64,000 nt of DNA from Silurus meridionalis (GCF_014805685.1 NC_060885.1:8715632-8779631); one strand, 5' to 3'. Positions 10,843 through 22,088 are shown, counted from the stretch's first letter. Made by a program: numbers and translations. Notes: generated by a model not told the origin, from the letters alone.

Positions 10843-11287
10843 AAATGTAATGGAATGAAGGCTTAATACCACAGATGCTATCAGCAGGTTGTCGAATAGC
10901 ATTGTGGGTAATGGGCCAATATGTAAAGAACTTCCATTTGTTTAACATTTTTCAAAAATGATAACCTGAGTTTTTTTTTCAGTTACCTAAAATAGAGACT
11001 TCAGTGAGTTCTGAGACAGAGTTTAATTTGTAAATTGTAATGAAAATGGGAATGCTCATCCGACTCACGACATGAAGGCTCTCCAGATCAGGAAGCTGCT
11101 GAGGAAAATCCCATTAGTTAATTAAAGTAAAGAGCCGTTAAGCCCCGCCCCCAGTCAGAGGTTTGCCCCAGAATGGTGAATAAACTCGTGCAGTGCATTT
11201 ATAAGCTAATGCCGAAATTCATCGTTTTGTGTCAGACTGCGTTACGTCTTTCACACTGCATATGTTTTGTACAATTAATGCTTTTAG
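10843..11287. other. Intronic sequence, nothing recognised
   Basis: AT-rich unique spacer between transposon relics. Confidence 0.45.
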
Positions 11288-11940
11288 ACACAAATGACCA
11301 AAAGGCTGTGGACACCTGACCACATGATCATTCCCATTTGCTGTTATAATTCCCTCCACTCTTCTGGGAAGATATTCCCCTAGATTTTGGAGTGTGCTTG
11401 TGGAGACTTGTGTTGATTCAGTCTCAAGGGTGTTAGTAAAGTCAGGTACTGATATAGCTGAGGTGAGAAGGCCTGGGGTGCAGTCAGTGTTCGCATTCAT
11501 CCCATTGGTGTTCTGTAGGGTTGAGGTCTGAGCTCTAAATCAGAAGATCTTCCACTCCAACCCATGAAATCCATATCTTCATGGAGCCAGCTTTGTGCAC
11601 TAAGGCATTGTCATGCTGGATGTCACCCAAATGAGGATGGGTTCCCCTTTTCAGTTTGGTTCCTCTCAAGGTTTCTTTCTCATAAGATCTAAGGGACTTT
11701 TTCCTTGCCACAGTCACCACGGCTGCTCATCAGGGATAAATGCACACCATTCACCTTAACTGTACAATTCTGTAAAGCTGCTTTGAGACAATGTCTGTTG
11801 TGAAAAGCGCTATAGAAATACACTTGACTTGGAACAGCTTTGGGTCTGCTAGCACGAGTGATGAAATAATAAAATGCTACCACTAGAGGCATCCTATACA
11901 ATTGTGTGTGGAGAAGAACCACATATGGATAGAAAAGTAC
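11288..11940 (-). mobile_element. Tc1-like transposon relic, copy b, interrupted
   Basis: The minus strand still decodes the C-terminus of a Tc1-type transposase: PDFTN..., then LPRRVEGIITANG at about 11335-11385. The 5' part includes the HDNALVHKA-like region near 11590. The copy is split by a retroposed tail at 11621-11829, after which matching Tc1 sequence resumes (GGTCTGCTAGC..., CCTATACAATTGTGTG). Confidence 0.75.
11621..11829 (+). mobile_element. Non-LTR (L2-type) 3' tail inserted in Tc1 copy b
   Basis: Begins GTCACCCAAATGAGGATGGG, runs through CTTTTTCCTTGCCACAGTCACC and TCTGTAAAGCTGCTTTGAGAC, and ends GCGCTATAGAAATACACTTGACTT. That structure is a conserved LINE or LINE-tailed SINE 3' end with a short terminal repeat. 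TGGA at 11617-11620 and 11830-11833 is the apparent target duplication. Confidence 0.65.
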
Positions 11941-12059
11941 TTTTATTTATATTGTATGTATGCAATAACAGTTTTAAAGTTAAAAAACATTTTCTTTACT
12001 CGACTCGAGTGTAACCGAAACTACTATATTTGTGTCAACAGTATAAAATAATTTTGCAA

Positions 12060-12182
12060 TACAAAGGCGTACATTGTGGCATTGCTAGTTCCAAGCGCTT
12101 CCAAAGACATCCTGTCCACCTGTGTATGGAGAAGGACCACACATGGCTGGAAAAGTCCCAATACTTTTGTCCGTATTGTTTA
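12060..12182 (-). mobile_element. Tc1-like relic, copy c, terminal fragment
   Basis: Holds the left (5') end only: CCAAAGACATCCTGTCCACCTG, AAGTCCCAATACTTTTGTCC. It may be the continuation of copy b after a rearrangement or a separate copy. Confidence 0.6.
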
Positions 12183-12304
12183 TATCCATAAACATGTCTA
12201 ATAAAAAAAAATAAGATCTTATGGTAATTATAAATAGTATAAATGCCAGACATTCAGGTGGATTGTACCTTTATGAGAGAGAGATTTTTCACTTATATAA
12301 CATC

Positions 12305-12560
12305 AACCTGTCTGTGTGTATGTGTGTGTGAGAGAGAGAGAGAGAGACTGACTTGGCTAAGAGTGCACTTGTACACCCGTATCTGCATGGTGTGTGTGTA
12401 CAGTAACACTGTACATGCACGTGTGTGTGTGTGTGTGTGTGAGCGGAACAACAGAGGACCTGCGTCTCAGGCGCATGCAGTGTAATCCTCTTACTGTCTA
12501 CTGAGTGCATGCTCAATACTGACATTATATAACAACTAATCCACACACACACACAGCCAT
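12305..12560. repeat. GT, GA and CA microsatellites
   Basis: GT followed by GA at 12307-12346, (GT)n at 12420-12441 and a short CA run at 12542-12555. Confidence 0.85.
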
Positions 12561-13585
12561 GCCTTGACCTCTCACACACTAGGGCAAGTGCACAGACACA
12601 CTCGCTTCGACTCTCTTCCCTCCAGCATGCATGTTCTTAATGTTACATGCTGCACATAACAATCTTGGGGCTTCTTTCTAGTATTAGCAATGTCCAGAAC
12701 GTCATGTTAGCTGTCATCTTTCGAAATGCCGTCGCAGAACCCTGTAGAATGTAAATGTTGACTAGATCTGTGCGTGTTTTAGTAACAATAGCGTTCCGTC
12801 ATAGGGGTTCAAACTACATTGTTCAAATTAGCGCAAATCCAAACACTGATACGTCTCATGCTCTCTGTTTTTTTTTTGTTGTTTATAAATCGCGAGGCAT
12901 AGGACAATCGCAACATGCGGCAATATGGTCGCAAGATAGTGTCACCGCTGTTCTCTAGCACGCGTTCCGTCCTCATCTAAAATGTGACTGCGGCATGAAG
13001 ACTCACATGACTCAGGTGATGTTTTTCTTACCGATACGTCGCCTCTGAAAAAGCAGACAAAACATTTGAAAAGTAACTTCACACTCGCTCGTGTTTGCTT
13101 TACTACTGACCCTGGTGAGGATGTCGGTATTAATGCAACTAATTACTTGTAGATTGAACGCTCACTTCAACCTCTGTAGCCAAAAGGAAACTCAAATCTT
13201 TTTTGGTCCAGTATTTCCCCTCTTTCTCCAATTTGTTGTTTTACAACCAAGAGCTAAAACAGACTTGATAGATGTTATATCATCTCTAAACTCAAGAATC
13301 TACACCAAATCACCTAATATTAAATTAGGAGGGAAATTTTACACAGTGCCAAAAATAATGTAGACCCTCTACATTAGATCTAGTATAGCCAGTTACCATT
13401 TAAAAAAAAAAAGGAAAAATGAGTGGACTTAGAGTCATGTGATCTAAAAATAATTCCCCCTGATGCTTGGAGGAGCCAGAGTTCGTTAAGAAATGTATCT
13501 ATTCTCAAATGTGTTTATCTTTTTAAGTCTATCAATCACCATTATGAGACCAAATTATAATCAAAACATGGGACAGGACATAACT
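12561..13585. other. Intronic sequence, nothing recognised
   Basis: Unique AT-rich sequence. The 90-codon open frame at 13091-13363 has no recognisable domain or coding support. Confidence 0.5.
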
Positions 13586-13587
13586 CT

Positions 13588-14276
13588 GAAAAGGTTAAGG
13601 AGAGAGAAAAGAAAAGAAAAGAAAAAAGAAAAGAAAAAATGTAATGTAAAGTAAAGAATAGAATAAAGAGAAAAGAATAGAGAGAAAAGAATAGAGAAAA
13701 AGAAAAGAAAAGAAAAGAAAAGAAAAGAAAAAGAGAAAAGAATAGAGAAAAAGAGAAAAGGCAAGAAAAATCAAGAAGAAAAAAAGGGAAAGAGAAAATT
13801 GAATTTAAAGTAAAGAAAAGAATAGAGAGAAAAGAATAGAATAGAGAAAATAGAATAAAAAAGAAAAGAAAAGAAAAGAAAAGAAAAGAAAAGAAAAGAA
13901 AAAGAGAAAATGGAATGTGAAGTAAAGAATAGAATAGAGAGAAAAGAATATAATAGAGAAAAAGAGAAAAGAATAGAAAAGAAAGGAACAGAAAGAAAAG
14001 AAAGGAAAGAGAAAATGGAATGTAAAGTAAAGAATAGAATAGAGAGAAAAGAATAGAATATAGAAAATAGAATAGAGAAAATAAAAGAAAAGAAGAGAAG
14101 AAAAGAAAAGAAAAGAAAAGAAAAGAAAAAGAGAAAAGAAAGGCAAGAAAAATCAAGAAGAAAAGAAAAGAAAAAGGGAAAGAGAAAAATGGAATGTAAA
14201 GTAAAGAATAGAATAAAGAAAAGAATAGAATAGAATAAAAAGAGAAGAAAAGAAAAGAGCAAATAGGAAAAACAAG
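13588..14276. repeat. AAAAG/AATAG polypurine satellite with higher-order units
   Basis: About 690 bp almost free of C, and with T limited to ATAG and ATGTAA motifs on the plus strand. Beyond the AAAAG base unit, a landmark ATGGAATGTAAAGTAAAGAA (or variant) recurs near 13638, 13797, 13910, 14013 and 14188, giving higher-order units of about 100-175 bp. Minus-strand Phe/Leu/Ser-rich ORFs of up to 204 codons are artefacts. Confidence 0.9.
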
Positions 14277-14588
14277 GAAAGGAAATTAAAAAGCCATCAA
14301 TAACACAAGCATTACTCTGGCTAGAGGAAACTGTCCATGAGAAGGGTGCGAATACTTAAACAATATAATGTGCATTTGAGACATAGTGGAAACTTGTTAG
14401 CATTTCATTCCTGGCTAATCAGCAACACCATGCTTTTCTGGGTCTGAAATTTGTTTCTTTAGTTTCGATTCAAGATTATAGTTCACAGTTCATCCAGTTC
14501 ATCACACGCAACACTATAAAAGATATGCTCTGGCTCATTTAAGTAATTGTACACAATTTGCACAGGACTGGGTTTAAAAACAAAAAAT

Positions 14589-14591
<3 letters not shown>

Positions 14592-14640
<49 letters not shown>
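14592..14640. repeat. (CA)n microsatellite
   Basis: About 24 CA units, uninterrupted. Confidence 0.95.
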
Positions 14641-14643
<3 letters not shown>

Positions 14644-14940
14644 GAACTATATTAACATTCAAATCATTTCTACCACACAGTACAGTCTCCTCACAGAGTC
14701 TGATCCTGGCATGAAGTGACAACAAGCTGCATGCTGAGGAAGAAAGTGATTCAGCTTCAAGATGGAGCGACAGCTGTTTTTAGCTTTGTAAAGTCCGTTT
14801 GTGCATTTTTATAGACAACAGAGACATACAGAGTAAGAAACATCAGAGAGTTGCAGTTTGAACAAAGGATATAGCTTATATTGCATGTTAGTTACATTAG
14901 CATTGTAGCTCCTGCTCAAAGCTATCTTTACTCATAATAC

Positions 14941-15999
14941 ATGTCTTTGATACCTGCTTTCATTTCCATTTTCAGTGACTGTTTGAAGCCTGGACTCCTG
15001 GCAAGACCTCTAAATGTGTGGTGTTTGGTAGTAAAGCATTAGCAGCAGATCCCGTAAGTGAGGTGGGGCATCCATGGATCAGACTTGTTTGACTTGTCAA
15101 TACCTTGATCTTTTTGTCAATATCTCAAACTATTCCTGAACAACTTGGCAGTGTGGCAGGAAGCATTATCTTGCTGCAGGTGCCACTGACATTACGGAAT
15201 ACCCTTGGTATAATGGGTGTACTTGGTTTTTCCAGATGAAGGCCGGAACCCAAGGTTCCTCAAAAGAACATTGCCCAGAGCATCATGCCTTCTCTGCCAG
15301 CTCACCTTTTTCCCCATGATGCATCCTGGTAGCCTTTCCTCCAGAGTGATGCACACACGAGAAGTATACCGACCAGGCACAAAAATATGACATCATAACA
15401 TGACGGGTAAATGAACAAGACTGATAATCTCTTCATCCTGGAACCTGATAGTGGGTGGGATTATATGAGGGCAATTAGAGAAGATTTTGTCCTTAAAGCT
15501 GATGTGTTAGAATTTGAGAGAGTTGGACAAGGGCCAAATTGTGACGTCTAGACGACTGGGTCAAAGCATCTCCAAAACTGCAGCTCCTGGTCTGCAGTGG
15601 ACAGTATTAATTAAAAGTGGTCCAAGAAAGGAACAGTGGTGAACCGGCGACAGGGTCGTGGACCGCTGAGGATCATTGATGCATGTGGGGAGCAAAGTCT
15701 GGCACATGTGGTCCGCTTCAACAGACAAGGGGTAACCAACACAATATTAGGCAGGTGGTCATAATGTTATGCCTGGCCGCAGTGTATATGATTCATCAGA
15801 TCAAGTCAAATTATTCCTTTGCTCCCTGGTCCAGCTCTAATGCTCACTTGCCCATTGTAGGTGTTTTCGGTGAAGGAAATAAATTCTGAGAACTGGTTGT
15901 TCACTCGGTGCCTAATATATCCCTCCACTTGGCAGGTGCCACTGTAAGAAGTCCTTTGCTTCACCTGCCAGTGGATTTAATGCTATAGCTGATTGTGAG
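14941..15999 (-). mobile_element. Tc1-like transposon (outer copy), disrupted
   Basis: Minus-oriented element of a second Tc1 family. Recognisable transposase segments in plus-strand text include GGGGCATCCATGGATCAGACTTG, ACATTGCCCAGAGCATCA and GATGCATCCTGGTAGCC to 15364, then CTGGTCCAGCTCTAATGCTCACTTGCCCA and the terminal region from 15787 to about 15999. Frameshifts abolish the reading frame. A plus-oriented relative (15365-15786) sits inside it. The left boundary is approximate. Confidence 0.75.
15365..15786 (+). mobile_element. Internally deleted Tc1-like element nested in outer Tc1
   Basis: Terminal inverted repeats begin TATACCGACCAGGC and end GCCTGGCCGCAGTGTA, with TA at both edges, the target of this superfamily. 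The interior keeps the N-terminal DNA-binding part (GQIVTSRRLGQSISKTAA decodes near 15532-15586) and then jumps straight to the 3' end, so the DDE catalytic domain is missing. Full-length relatives are about 1.2 kb; this is 422 bp. Confidence 0.75.
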
Positions 16000-16399
16000 T
16001 GCTGCAATAATTTCACACACTATACAAGTATAAATGTGCACCTTCATTTATCAGCACTATCCTATGGGTCCAAATTTAAATTAAGAAGCCTAGGTGGGCA
16101 GCATTTCTGGGCAGAGTTTGTGCTCTTGGGAAAAAGTCGGTCTCAGCTGGAGGCCAGCATAAGGACAGCTGATTTCTGAGATTATTCATTTTGGCAGGAT
16201 TTGAAGGCAGCCTCGAATGTTTCCTTCTCCATGGAGTCATCTTGGCAAGCTGAGGTTGAATAACTATAATCTTCATGTGGCAACGTTTGATTAAATGATG
16301 AGAAAAAGGCCAAGTGCAGATCAGCATACTGTATTCCACAATACGTTAGCTAATTGTCCACTGCAGAAAACATTTTGTGGTTTTTCTGCCCATTATAGG
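16000..16399. other. Intronic sequence, nothing recognised
   Basis: Unique sequence; the 87-codon open frame on the minus strand lacks recognisable motifs. Confidence 0.45.
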
Positions 16400-16620
16400 G
16401 ATACTTGGTGTGAGGTGGGAATAAGTCCTGGATGAGATGCCAGTTTACCCCAGGGCACAATGAACACACATTTATTCACATATAGGGAGCAATTTTGAGT
16501 CGCCAGCATGTTTCTGAGAGGTGAGAGGAAACCGGAGAACCCAGTGGAAACCCGTGTGGACACAATGAGAACATGTAAAACATTGTACATACAAGTAAAC
16601 CCGAGCACTAGATAGTCGCC
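16400..16620 (+). repeat. Ancient interspersed repeat (GAGGAAACCGGAGAACCC type)
   Basis: Carries the widespread vertebrate repeat core GGTGAGAGGAAACCGGAGAA and, upstream, CCTGGATGAGATGCCAGT and GGGAGCAATTTTGAGTCGCC, ending GAACATGTAAAAC. I recognise the core as a repeat found in many fish genomes but cannot assign its class with confidence. Confidence 0.6.
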
Positions 16621-17058
16621 TAGATAGATCTCAATTGTCTATGGACCACCTTCTAAGGAGGAATTTAAATTTGGGCCAGAAATTCAATCAAACGAATTCT
16701 GATATGATAACACTAACCAGACCTATCGCGTTGTTAAAATCGTGTATCGGTTACACTCTATTTCAAGGATCAGAAATTGGACAGTAATCACTGATTAAGA
16801 ACTGCATTTGTAAGATGCAAAAACCTAATTTTTTCTTATAGCCCCTTTACACTTTGTTTTGTCCTAACAATGGTGTCTGTCAACTTTAATGTTTAAGATT
16901 GTTACAATTAAAAGACATATGTTAAATGTAAGTAAACTGTCTGTGATTATTTAAGAGATTGGCCATGTGCAGTTTGTTCTCATGTTGACTCACAAAACAA
17001 TAAAACCTGAATTTTTTACTGCAATATTAAAAGTACGTTCGTATAATTTGAAAACAAC
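16621..17058. other. Intronic sequence, nothing recognised
   Basis: AT-rich unique spacer. Confidence 0.45.
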
Positions 17059-17475
17059 AACCCAGCCATTAGGGCTGCACAAATCAGTGCATTCTTAATG
17101 CCAGTCCCAAGCCCGGGTAAATGGGGAAGGTTGTGTTAGGAAGAGCATCCAGCGTAAAACATGTGCCAAATCAAAAAAGACCAACAACCAACACAGGGTA
17201 CTGGTGGAAATTGGGCTACTGTTGGCCGAAGAAAGAGAAGGAGAGGAGGAAGATGTCTACAGAGACGGCAGGGAAAGGAGACGTGTAGGAGAGTGTAGGT
17301 TTGGGTTGGCACTTTAAATGTTGGTACTATGACTGGTAACGGGAGAGAGGTAGCTAATATGATGGAGAGAAGAAAGGTAGATATGTTGTGTGTTCAGGAG
17401 ACCAAGTGGAAATGGAGTAAGACCAGAAACATTGGAGGTGGGTTTAAACTGTTCCATCATGGTGTGGATGGAAAG
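17059..17475 (+). mobile_element. RTE-clade LINE, 5' end only
   Basis: Starts at the conserved 5' terminus AACCCAGCCATTAGGGCTGC and runs through the 5' UTR into the endonuclease N-terminus: GREVANMMERRKVDML, CVQETKW (QE is the metal-binding glutamate motif). Homology stops abruptly at GGATGGAAAG (17466-17475). No reverse transcriptase or 3' end follows. Confidence 0.85.
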
Positions 17476-18600
17476 TTACATCACAAGACGCTTTGCTTAT
17501 TCAACTGTGTAAAAAGACTTTAATGTCACTCTCAGCACAACAATCTATTAATAGACTGATTGATATCTATTTAAATTATCATGAGCCCAAAATCATCTTT
17601 TTAACTACTTAAAAAAATCATTTTGTTTTGGAAAGTTCGAGTCAGAAGTTTATTTTGAACTGTATGTTGGTGATCAGTAGATACCACCGATCGCTCGCTC
17701 GACCCTTATTGATGGCTTGCTGCGTGTTTGACCAGTTAAGGTTTTATCCGCTCATAAATAAAACAAATAAGAACGACTGATTTCACAAAATGTAGTGAAG
17801 TTTTCCCTATTTAAGTGCAGTAACGAATTACATTTACTTTGTTACTGTCTAGCACTGAGAGCAGGGAACATACTCTATTAGTTTCATACTTATACACATT
17901 TACACAGTGTTCTGAGCACCTACAGAGGGTGTATTTTTCACAAGATTTGCAATTAGTACCTTTTATTTCCAAGTAAGAAGTACAGTGTGAGGACAAAAAC
18001 AAGTGTAAAAGGAGTTAACAAAACTAAGAGAACCAAAGCCTTATATAAAACTAGTAATGACATACAAATCAGCAACAAGTCACTTGCAATTTTCAGCTTA
18101 CAAATGCAGTTTTTAGCCTTTAATTCCTGACTTATTTCTGATCGTTAAAATAAAACGTTACCCCTGCTTTATTGTTAAGGCATTTTTGCTGGATGGTGAT
18201 TACACAAATTTGGACACATTAAATTATTACACGCTGCATCATTAAGGTGCGAGCATAGCCTTTTATCCGGTATCCTTAGTCCCAAATAAATACACAATCG
18301 TTCTGATATTAGCTTTTGTTAAGAACTATTAATAATCAGCGGCAAACAAATGTGCATTTCTTAAACAATTATACACACTAATTTTTGAGCTTTTGTTCAG
18401 GAGGCTTTACAGACGAGTGCATGAATGCAGACCCTTTCGCAGCACGCGCTATGCTTTCACACCGTGTCTGAGCGAATGCGAGTTCATGCGTTTGGCTATT
18501 AGAGGAAAATTAAACCTGCAGCTTTATAACCACAGTGCAACGGAAAGTATTTAAAAAAACACCTTATTCTGGGATTATTATAGCAATTATTCTCACACGG
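17476..18600. other. Intronic sequence, nothing recognised
   Basis: Unique AT-rich sequence, with a slightly GC-richer portion at 18405-18490. Confidence 0.5.
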
Positions 18601-18603
18601 TCA

Positions 18604-18770
18604 CTCTCAATCCACTCAACAGCTCTCACACACACAAACACACACACGAACACACACTAAACCTCTAAAATGAAAAGTGGCAAAAGTTTTTAGTGCCCTA
18701 ATTTACACACAACAGACCAGTGATTTTGTACCTCTTTCTTTCTCTTTTCCCACCCATTCTCTCTCTCACT

Positions 18771-18832
<62 letters not shown>
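18604..18832. repeat. CA microsatellites
   Basis: An imperfect CA run at 18626-18656 and a long pure (CA)n at 18773-18832 preceded by CT-rich sequence. Confidence 0.9.
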
Positions 18833-18838
<6 letters not shown>

Positions 18839-19167
18839 CAAAAGCGGGCATTTTCTCTCTCCAAGTCCTAAAAGAGAAGGCAGTGAAAGAGCCATTAGAC
18901 ACCATAAACGAGTCGACCCCCCACCCTGCGCTTCCTCTCTCCCCCTTCTCCTGCGCTATATTTACTAAGGAAAAGCATAAACTTTAGTGCCATTGTGTTT
19001 ATAATTATGAGGTATAACTGTAGCAAACAGAGGATTATTTTTGACATAACACTCACAGGTAGAGAAATGCTAAGTCCAAAGCAGGTCAGTACACGCGTGA
19101 CAAAAACACACGATAAACCCGAACTCAAGGTGAGATTTGCGGAAGCAGACTTTTTGTGTGGGGAAAG

Positions 19168-19195
19168 AAAAAAAAAAAAAAAAAAAAAAAAAAAG
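19168..19195. repeat. Poly-A run
   Basis: About 26 A residues; no SINE or LINE body recognised next to it. Confidence 0.85.
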
Positions 19196-20035
19196 AGTTT
19201 TAGTTCTGCGTGTATGTTTGTAATGCTGTGGACCGAATATTATAAAATTCATGAGCATAGATTTTGTTTGGGTGTCATTAAGAGTTGAGAGCCTATAACA
19301 ACTGGATCATGCTAAAGAGTTATCAATCCAAGGAATTTTTCGCAAAGTCGGCTGAACAGCGACACGAAGACATTCGGAGGATGGCCTGGTGAAGGGCAGC
19401 AGAGAACAACTTCTCTTCAGAAAAAAACAGCAGGGACAAACTGTTAAAGCATGTAAGGAGAAGAAAACCGTCAGTCCTGTGTCATGTCAACAGTAAAGCA
19501 TCCTACAAAATCAAACACGAATGAGATCCATTGGCCCAAAAGAAAATGTTACATTATACCAAATGGTATGCTAAAATCGCTACGGTTCCTTTCATTCATT
19601 AATAATATTTGCAACGATATAAATAAATAGAAAACGTGACTCTACTGAACTAATGCAGCTGTATTTTCAAATGAATTTTTTTTTTAATCCATTTCTAGTT
19701 CTGCTTTACATACAGTACAATTTATAAACAATACAATTTATTGCATAAGAGTTCAAGACCCAATACAGTGACCTCCAATAAGAGACAAAGCTGGGTCTGT
19801 TTTTTCCCCTAAATGCTATATTTTCCATTTTTCCCCTTTTCTCATATATGGACTGGTGGAGCAAATCAAAGCTCACCACAGGCCAATTATGGCCCCTCAG
19901 GCCCTAGTTTGTACATTTTTACTATAAAGTAATCCATGCCCATACTACAGAATCTGACAGAGTAATCAGTGTATACACTAGAGTATGCTATAGAGTAATC
20001 CCTGCACATACTCGGAGACCTCTGGTGCTGATGTG
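19196..20035. other. Intronic sequence, nothing recognised
   Basis: AT-rich unique sequence. Confidence 0.45.
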
Positions 20036-20037
20036 GT

Positions 20038-20147
20038 TACATTACAACTGAGCAGTTGATAGTTAAGGGTCTTGCTTAAGGGCCCGACCGCAGCAACTAG
20101 GCAATGCTGGGGTTCAACCTCACGGTCTGAGCTACCACTTCCCCGTA
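20038..20147 (-). mobile_element. SINE fragment
   Basis: Reverse orientation of the 5488 family: GAGCAGTTGATAGTTAAGGG, CTTGCTTAAGGGCCC, GGGGTTCAACCTCACGGTC (box B region), GAGCTACCAC. Confidence 0.65.
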
Positions 20148-20522
20148 TTAGCCGACAGAATCCCATAAAAGTTTTCAGAAGGCTTCTAAGAGTGTTGGGT
20201 TTACAGCACTGCATGTATCGGCTTCAAACTAAAAATGTCATGCAAATCAAATCAGCAACAAAAAAAAAAGTTAAATATCTGATCCTTTGATTTGTTAAAT
20301 CTTCATCGACTTGATGGACTTTATATTTGAGACACTGGTAAACACTATGACTGGGCTTCCCGGGCAACCGCCTGCATCCCAATGTAGGCTTCTCTAATAA
20401 AGTATAATCAAGAAGAGCAAAGGAGAACATGAGGAAGCATTGAGTCAGCTTTAAGTCATCAAGATCCACCATGTATCCTAAGAAGCTGTAATACTATAAA
20501 TATACTACTAGAAACAATATTA

Positions 20523-21050
20523 CAGGGTTTCAGCCGGTTTCACAAAGTCAAATTTAAGACTTGTTGAGACCTTTTAAGACCATTAAGAATTTAAGACTTA
20601 TCACACAAAAACAAAACAAAAAGAAAAACACAAATATATTGTTAGCAATTGACCTTACCTGAGCCCCAAATACATTTTTTTTAAAGCCAAGTATCGCTAA
20701 ACTTGCACTTTCCCATAGCTGAAAATTAAAAATGTGTTTTACGTGTTTGGTACAATCTAAAAGAGATTCGCTCCAATAACAGAAAGCTGATTGGCTGTTG
20801 CATGTTGGTCTCATTTGTAGTCGTGAGGCAGCCAATTAAATTTGGTCTAGCGAAAGAACGAACTGAACAAACAAAAACATACTAAAGTGCTGTGCAAACA
20901 TTTCAACGAACATTAGAAGTAGTGTTGCATGGACGTCAGGAAAAATAAGACCTTTTAAAAAATGATTTAAAATAAAAAACATTTTGGACTCCACAAAAAA
21001 CGCTGTATTTCAAAATAACTTTAAATGTAAAAAAAAAAACCTTAAAAAAA
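20523..21050. mobile_element. Probable non-autonomous hAT-type element
   Basis: The left end CAGGGTTTCAGCCGGTTT, followed by AATTTAAGACTTGTTGAGACC and TTTTAAGACCATTAAGAATT, is typical of a common fish repeat whose terminus reads CAGGGTTTCTGC and whose body repeats TTTAAGACC. A matching inverted terminus is not clean. Related AATAAGACCTTTTAAA text sits near 20945-20960. The right boundary is uncertain. Confidence 0.45.
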
Positions 21051-21189
21051 AAGGTGCAAAGATTTTGCCACCTCGACATCACTCTCTGGGTGTTAATACA
21101 TGTCTCTCATATACACACCTTAACACACATATGACAAGAAAGCCAGCATTGGGGGGACATAGGAAAAGATTTTATCTTCGTGTTTGCAA

Positions 21190-21480
21190 ATGATTCAAAG
21201 TATTTTTAGTCAGCGTTCCCCAATCTCCTGTTCCCTCCCCTCTCACACTATTACCAGTGTCTGACAGAGCACGCGAGAAAGACGCTCGGAGAGGAACAGA
21301 GAGGCGGAGACAGATAAACTGATTCAGGTAGAATTACAGTAACAGGTACAGCAGGCAATTAACCATGACATAGATCAATTGCCTGCTCGGAGAAGACGTT
21401 TAACTCAATAACTCCATACAGAAAGGAAAATAATCACTTTCTCTCATTTGGAGAGGACATGATTCTCTGAGCGGATCCTC
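21190..21480. promoter_or_regulatory. Candidate conserved noncoding element with hairpin
   Basis: About 290 bp free of simple repeats between repeat-rich flanks. It contains a perfect 11-bp inverted repeat, AGCAGGCAATT at 21350-21360 and AATTGCCTGCT at 21377-21387, with a 16-nt loop. Low repeat content and internal symmetry make it a candidate regulatory element. No factor or RNA family is identified. Confidence 0.3.
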
Positions 21481-21603
21481 TCTGAAATAAGCACCGTGTA
21501 CACACGCGTACATGAGCACACACTTAAACACACACACACTTCGTTGTCATGGTGACTGTGATGCAGACAGCTAGGAACGACCCGGCTGTCGTCTTGGATA
21601 AGT

Positions 21604-21605
<2 letters not shown>

Positions 21606-21656
<51 letters not shown>

Positions 21657-22010
21657 GGAAAAGATGAGAGATTGTGAACAAGAAAGAGAGAAAGAGACAG
21701 GCAGACAGAGATGCAGAGAAAGAGAGACTAAAGGGAGACAGAGAGAAAGACGAGAAATGACAAACAGGTAAAGAGATGGTGGCGGAGAGAAAGAGAGCCA
21801 TGTGATCTATAACATTCATGCCATAGACAGACAAAGAAAGAGAAGAAGGTAGCAATGAGATAAGGACCAGTGAAAAAGGCAAAGAGAAAGAGTGAGAAAC
21901 AGAGAGAGAATAAAAGATTCTGAAAGATAGAACAAGATGAGATGATTAAGAAAAAAGAGAAAGAAAAAAAGAAGTGAGAAAGTAAAGATATAGAAAGTAA
22001 AACAGTTGGT
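21606..22010. repeat. Polypurine GA-rich block
   Basis: Pure (GA)n at 21608-21653, then degenerate GA/AAAG/GACAG purine-rich sequence to about 22010, again with purines on the plus strand. Confidence 0.9.
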
Positions 22011-22086
22011 GGTAAGGATTGAAAACAGGATGTAAGGTTTTCCCTCAGAGCCATAGGTTATGCTGCCAGTATCAACCTGGTGCTGT

Positions 22087-22088
<2 letters not shown>

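Noticed and set aside
13542..14156. 204-codon Phe/Leu/Ser-rich open frame
   Set aside because: Direct translation of the AAAAG satellite; no conserved motif.
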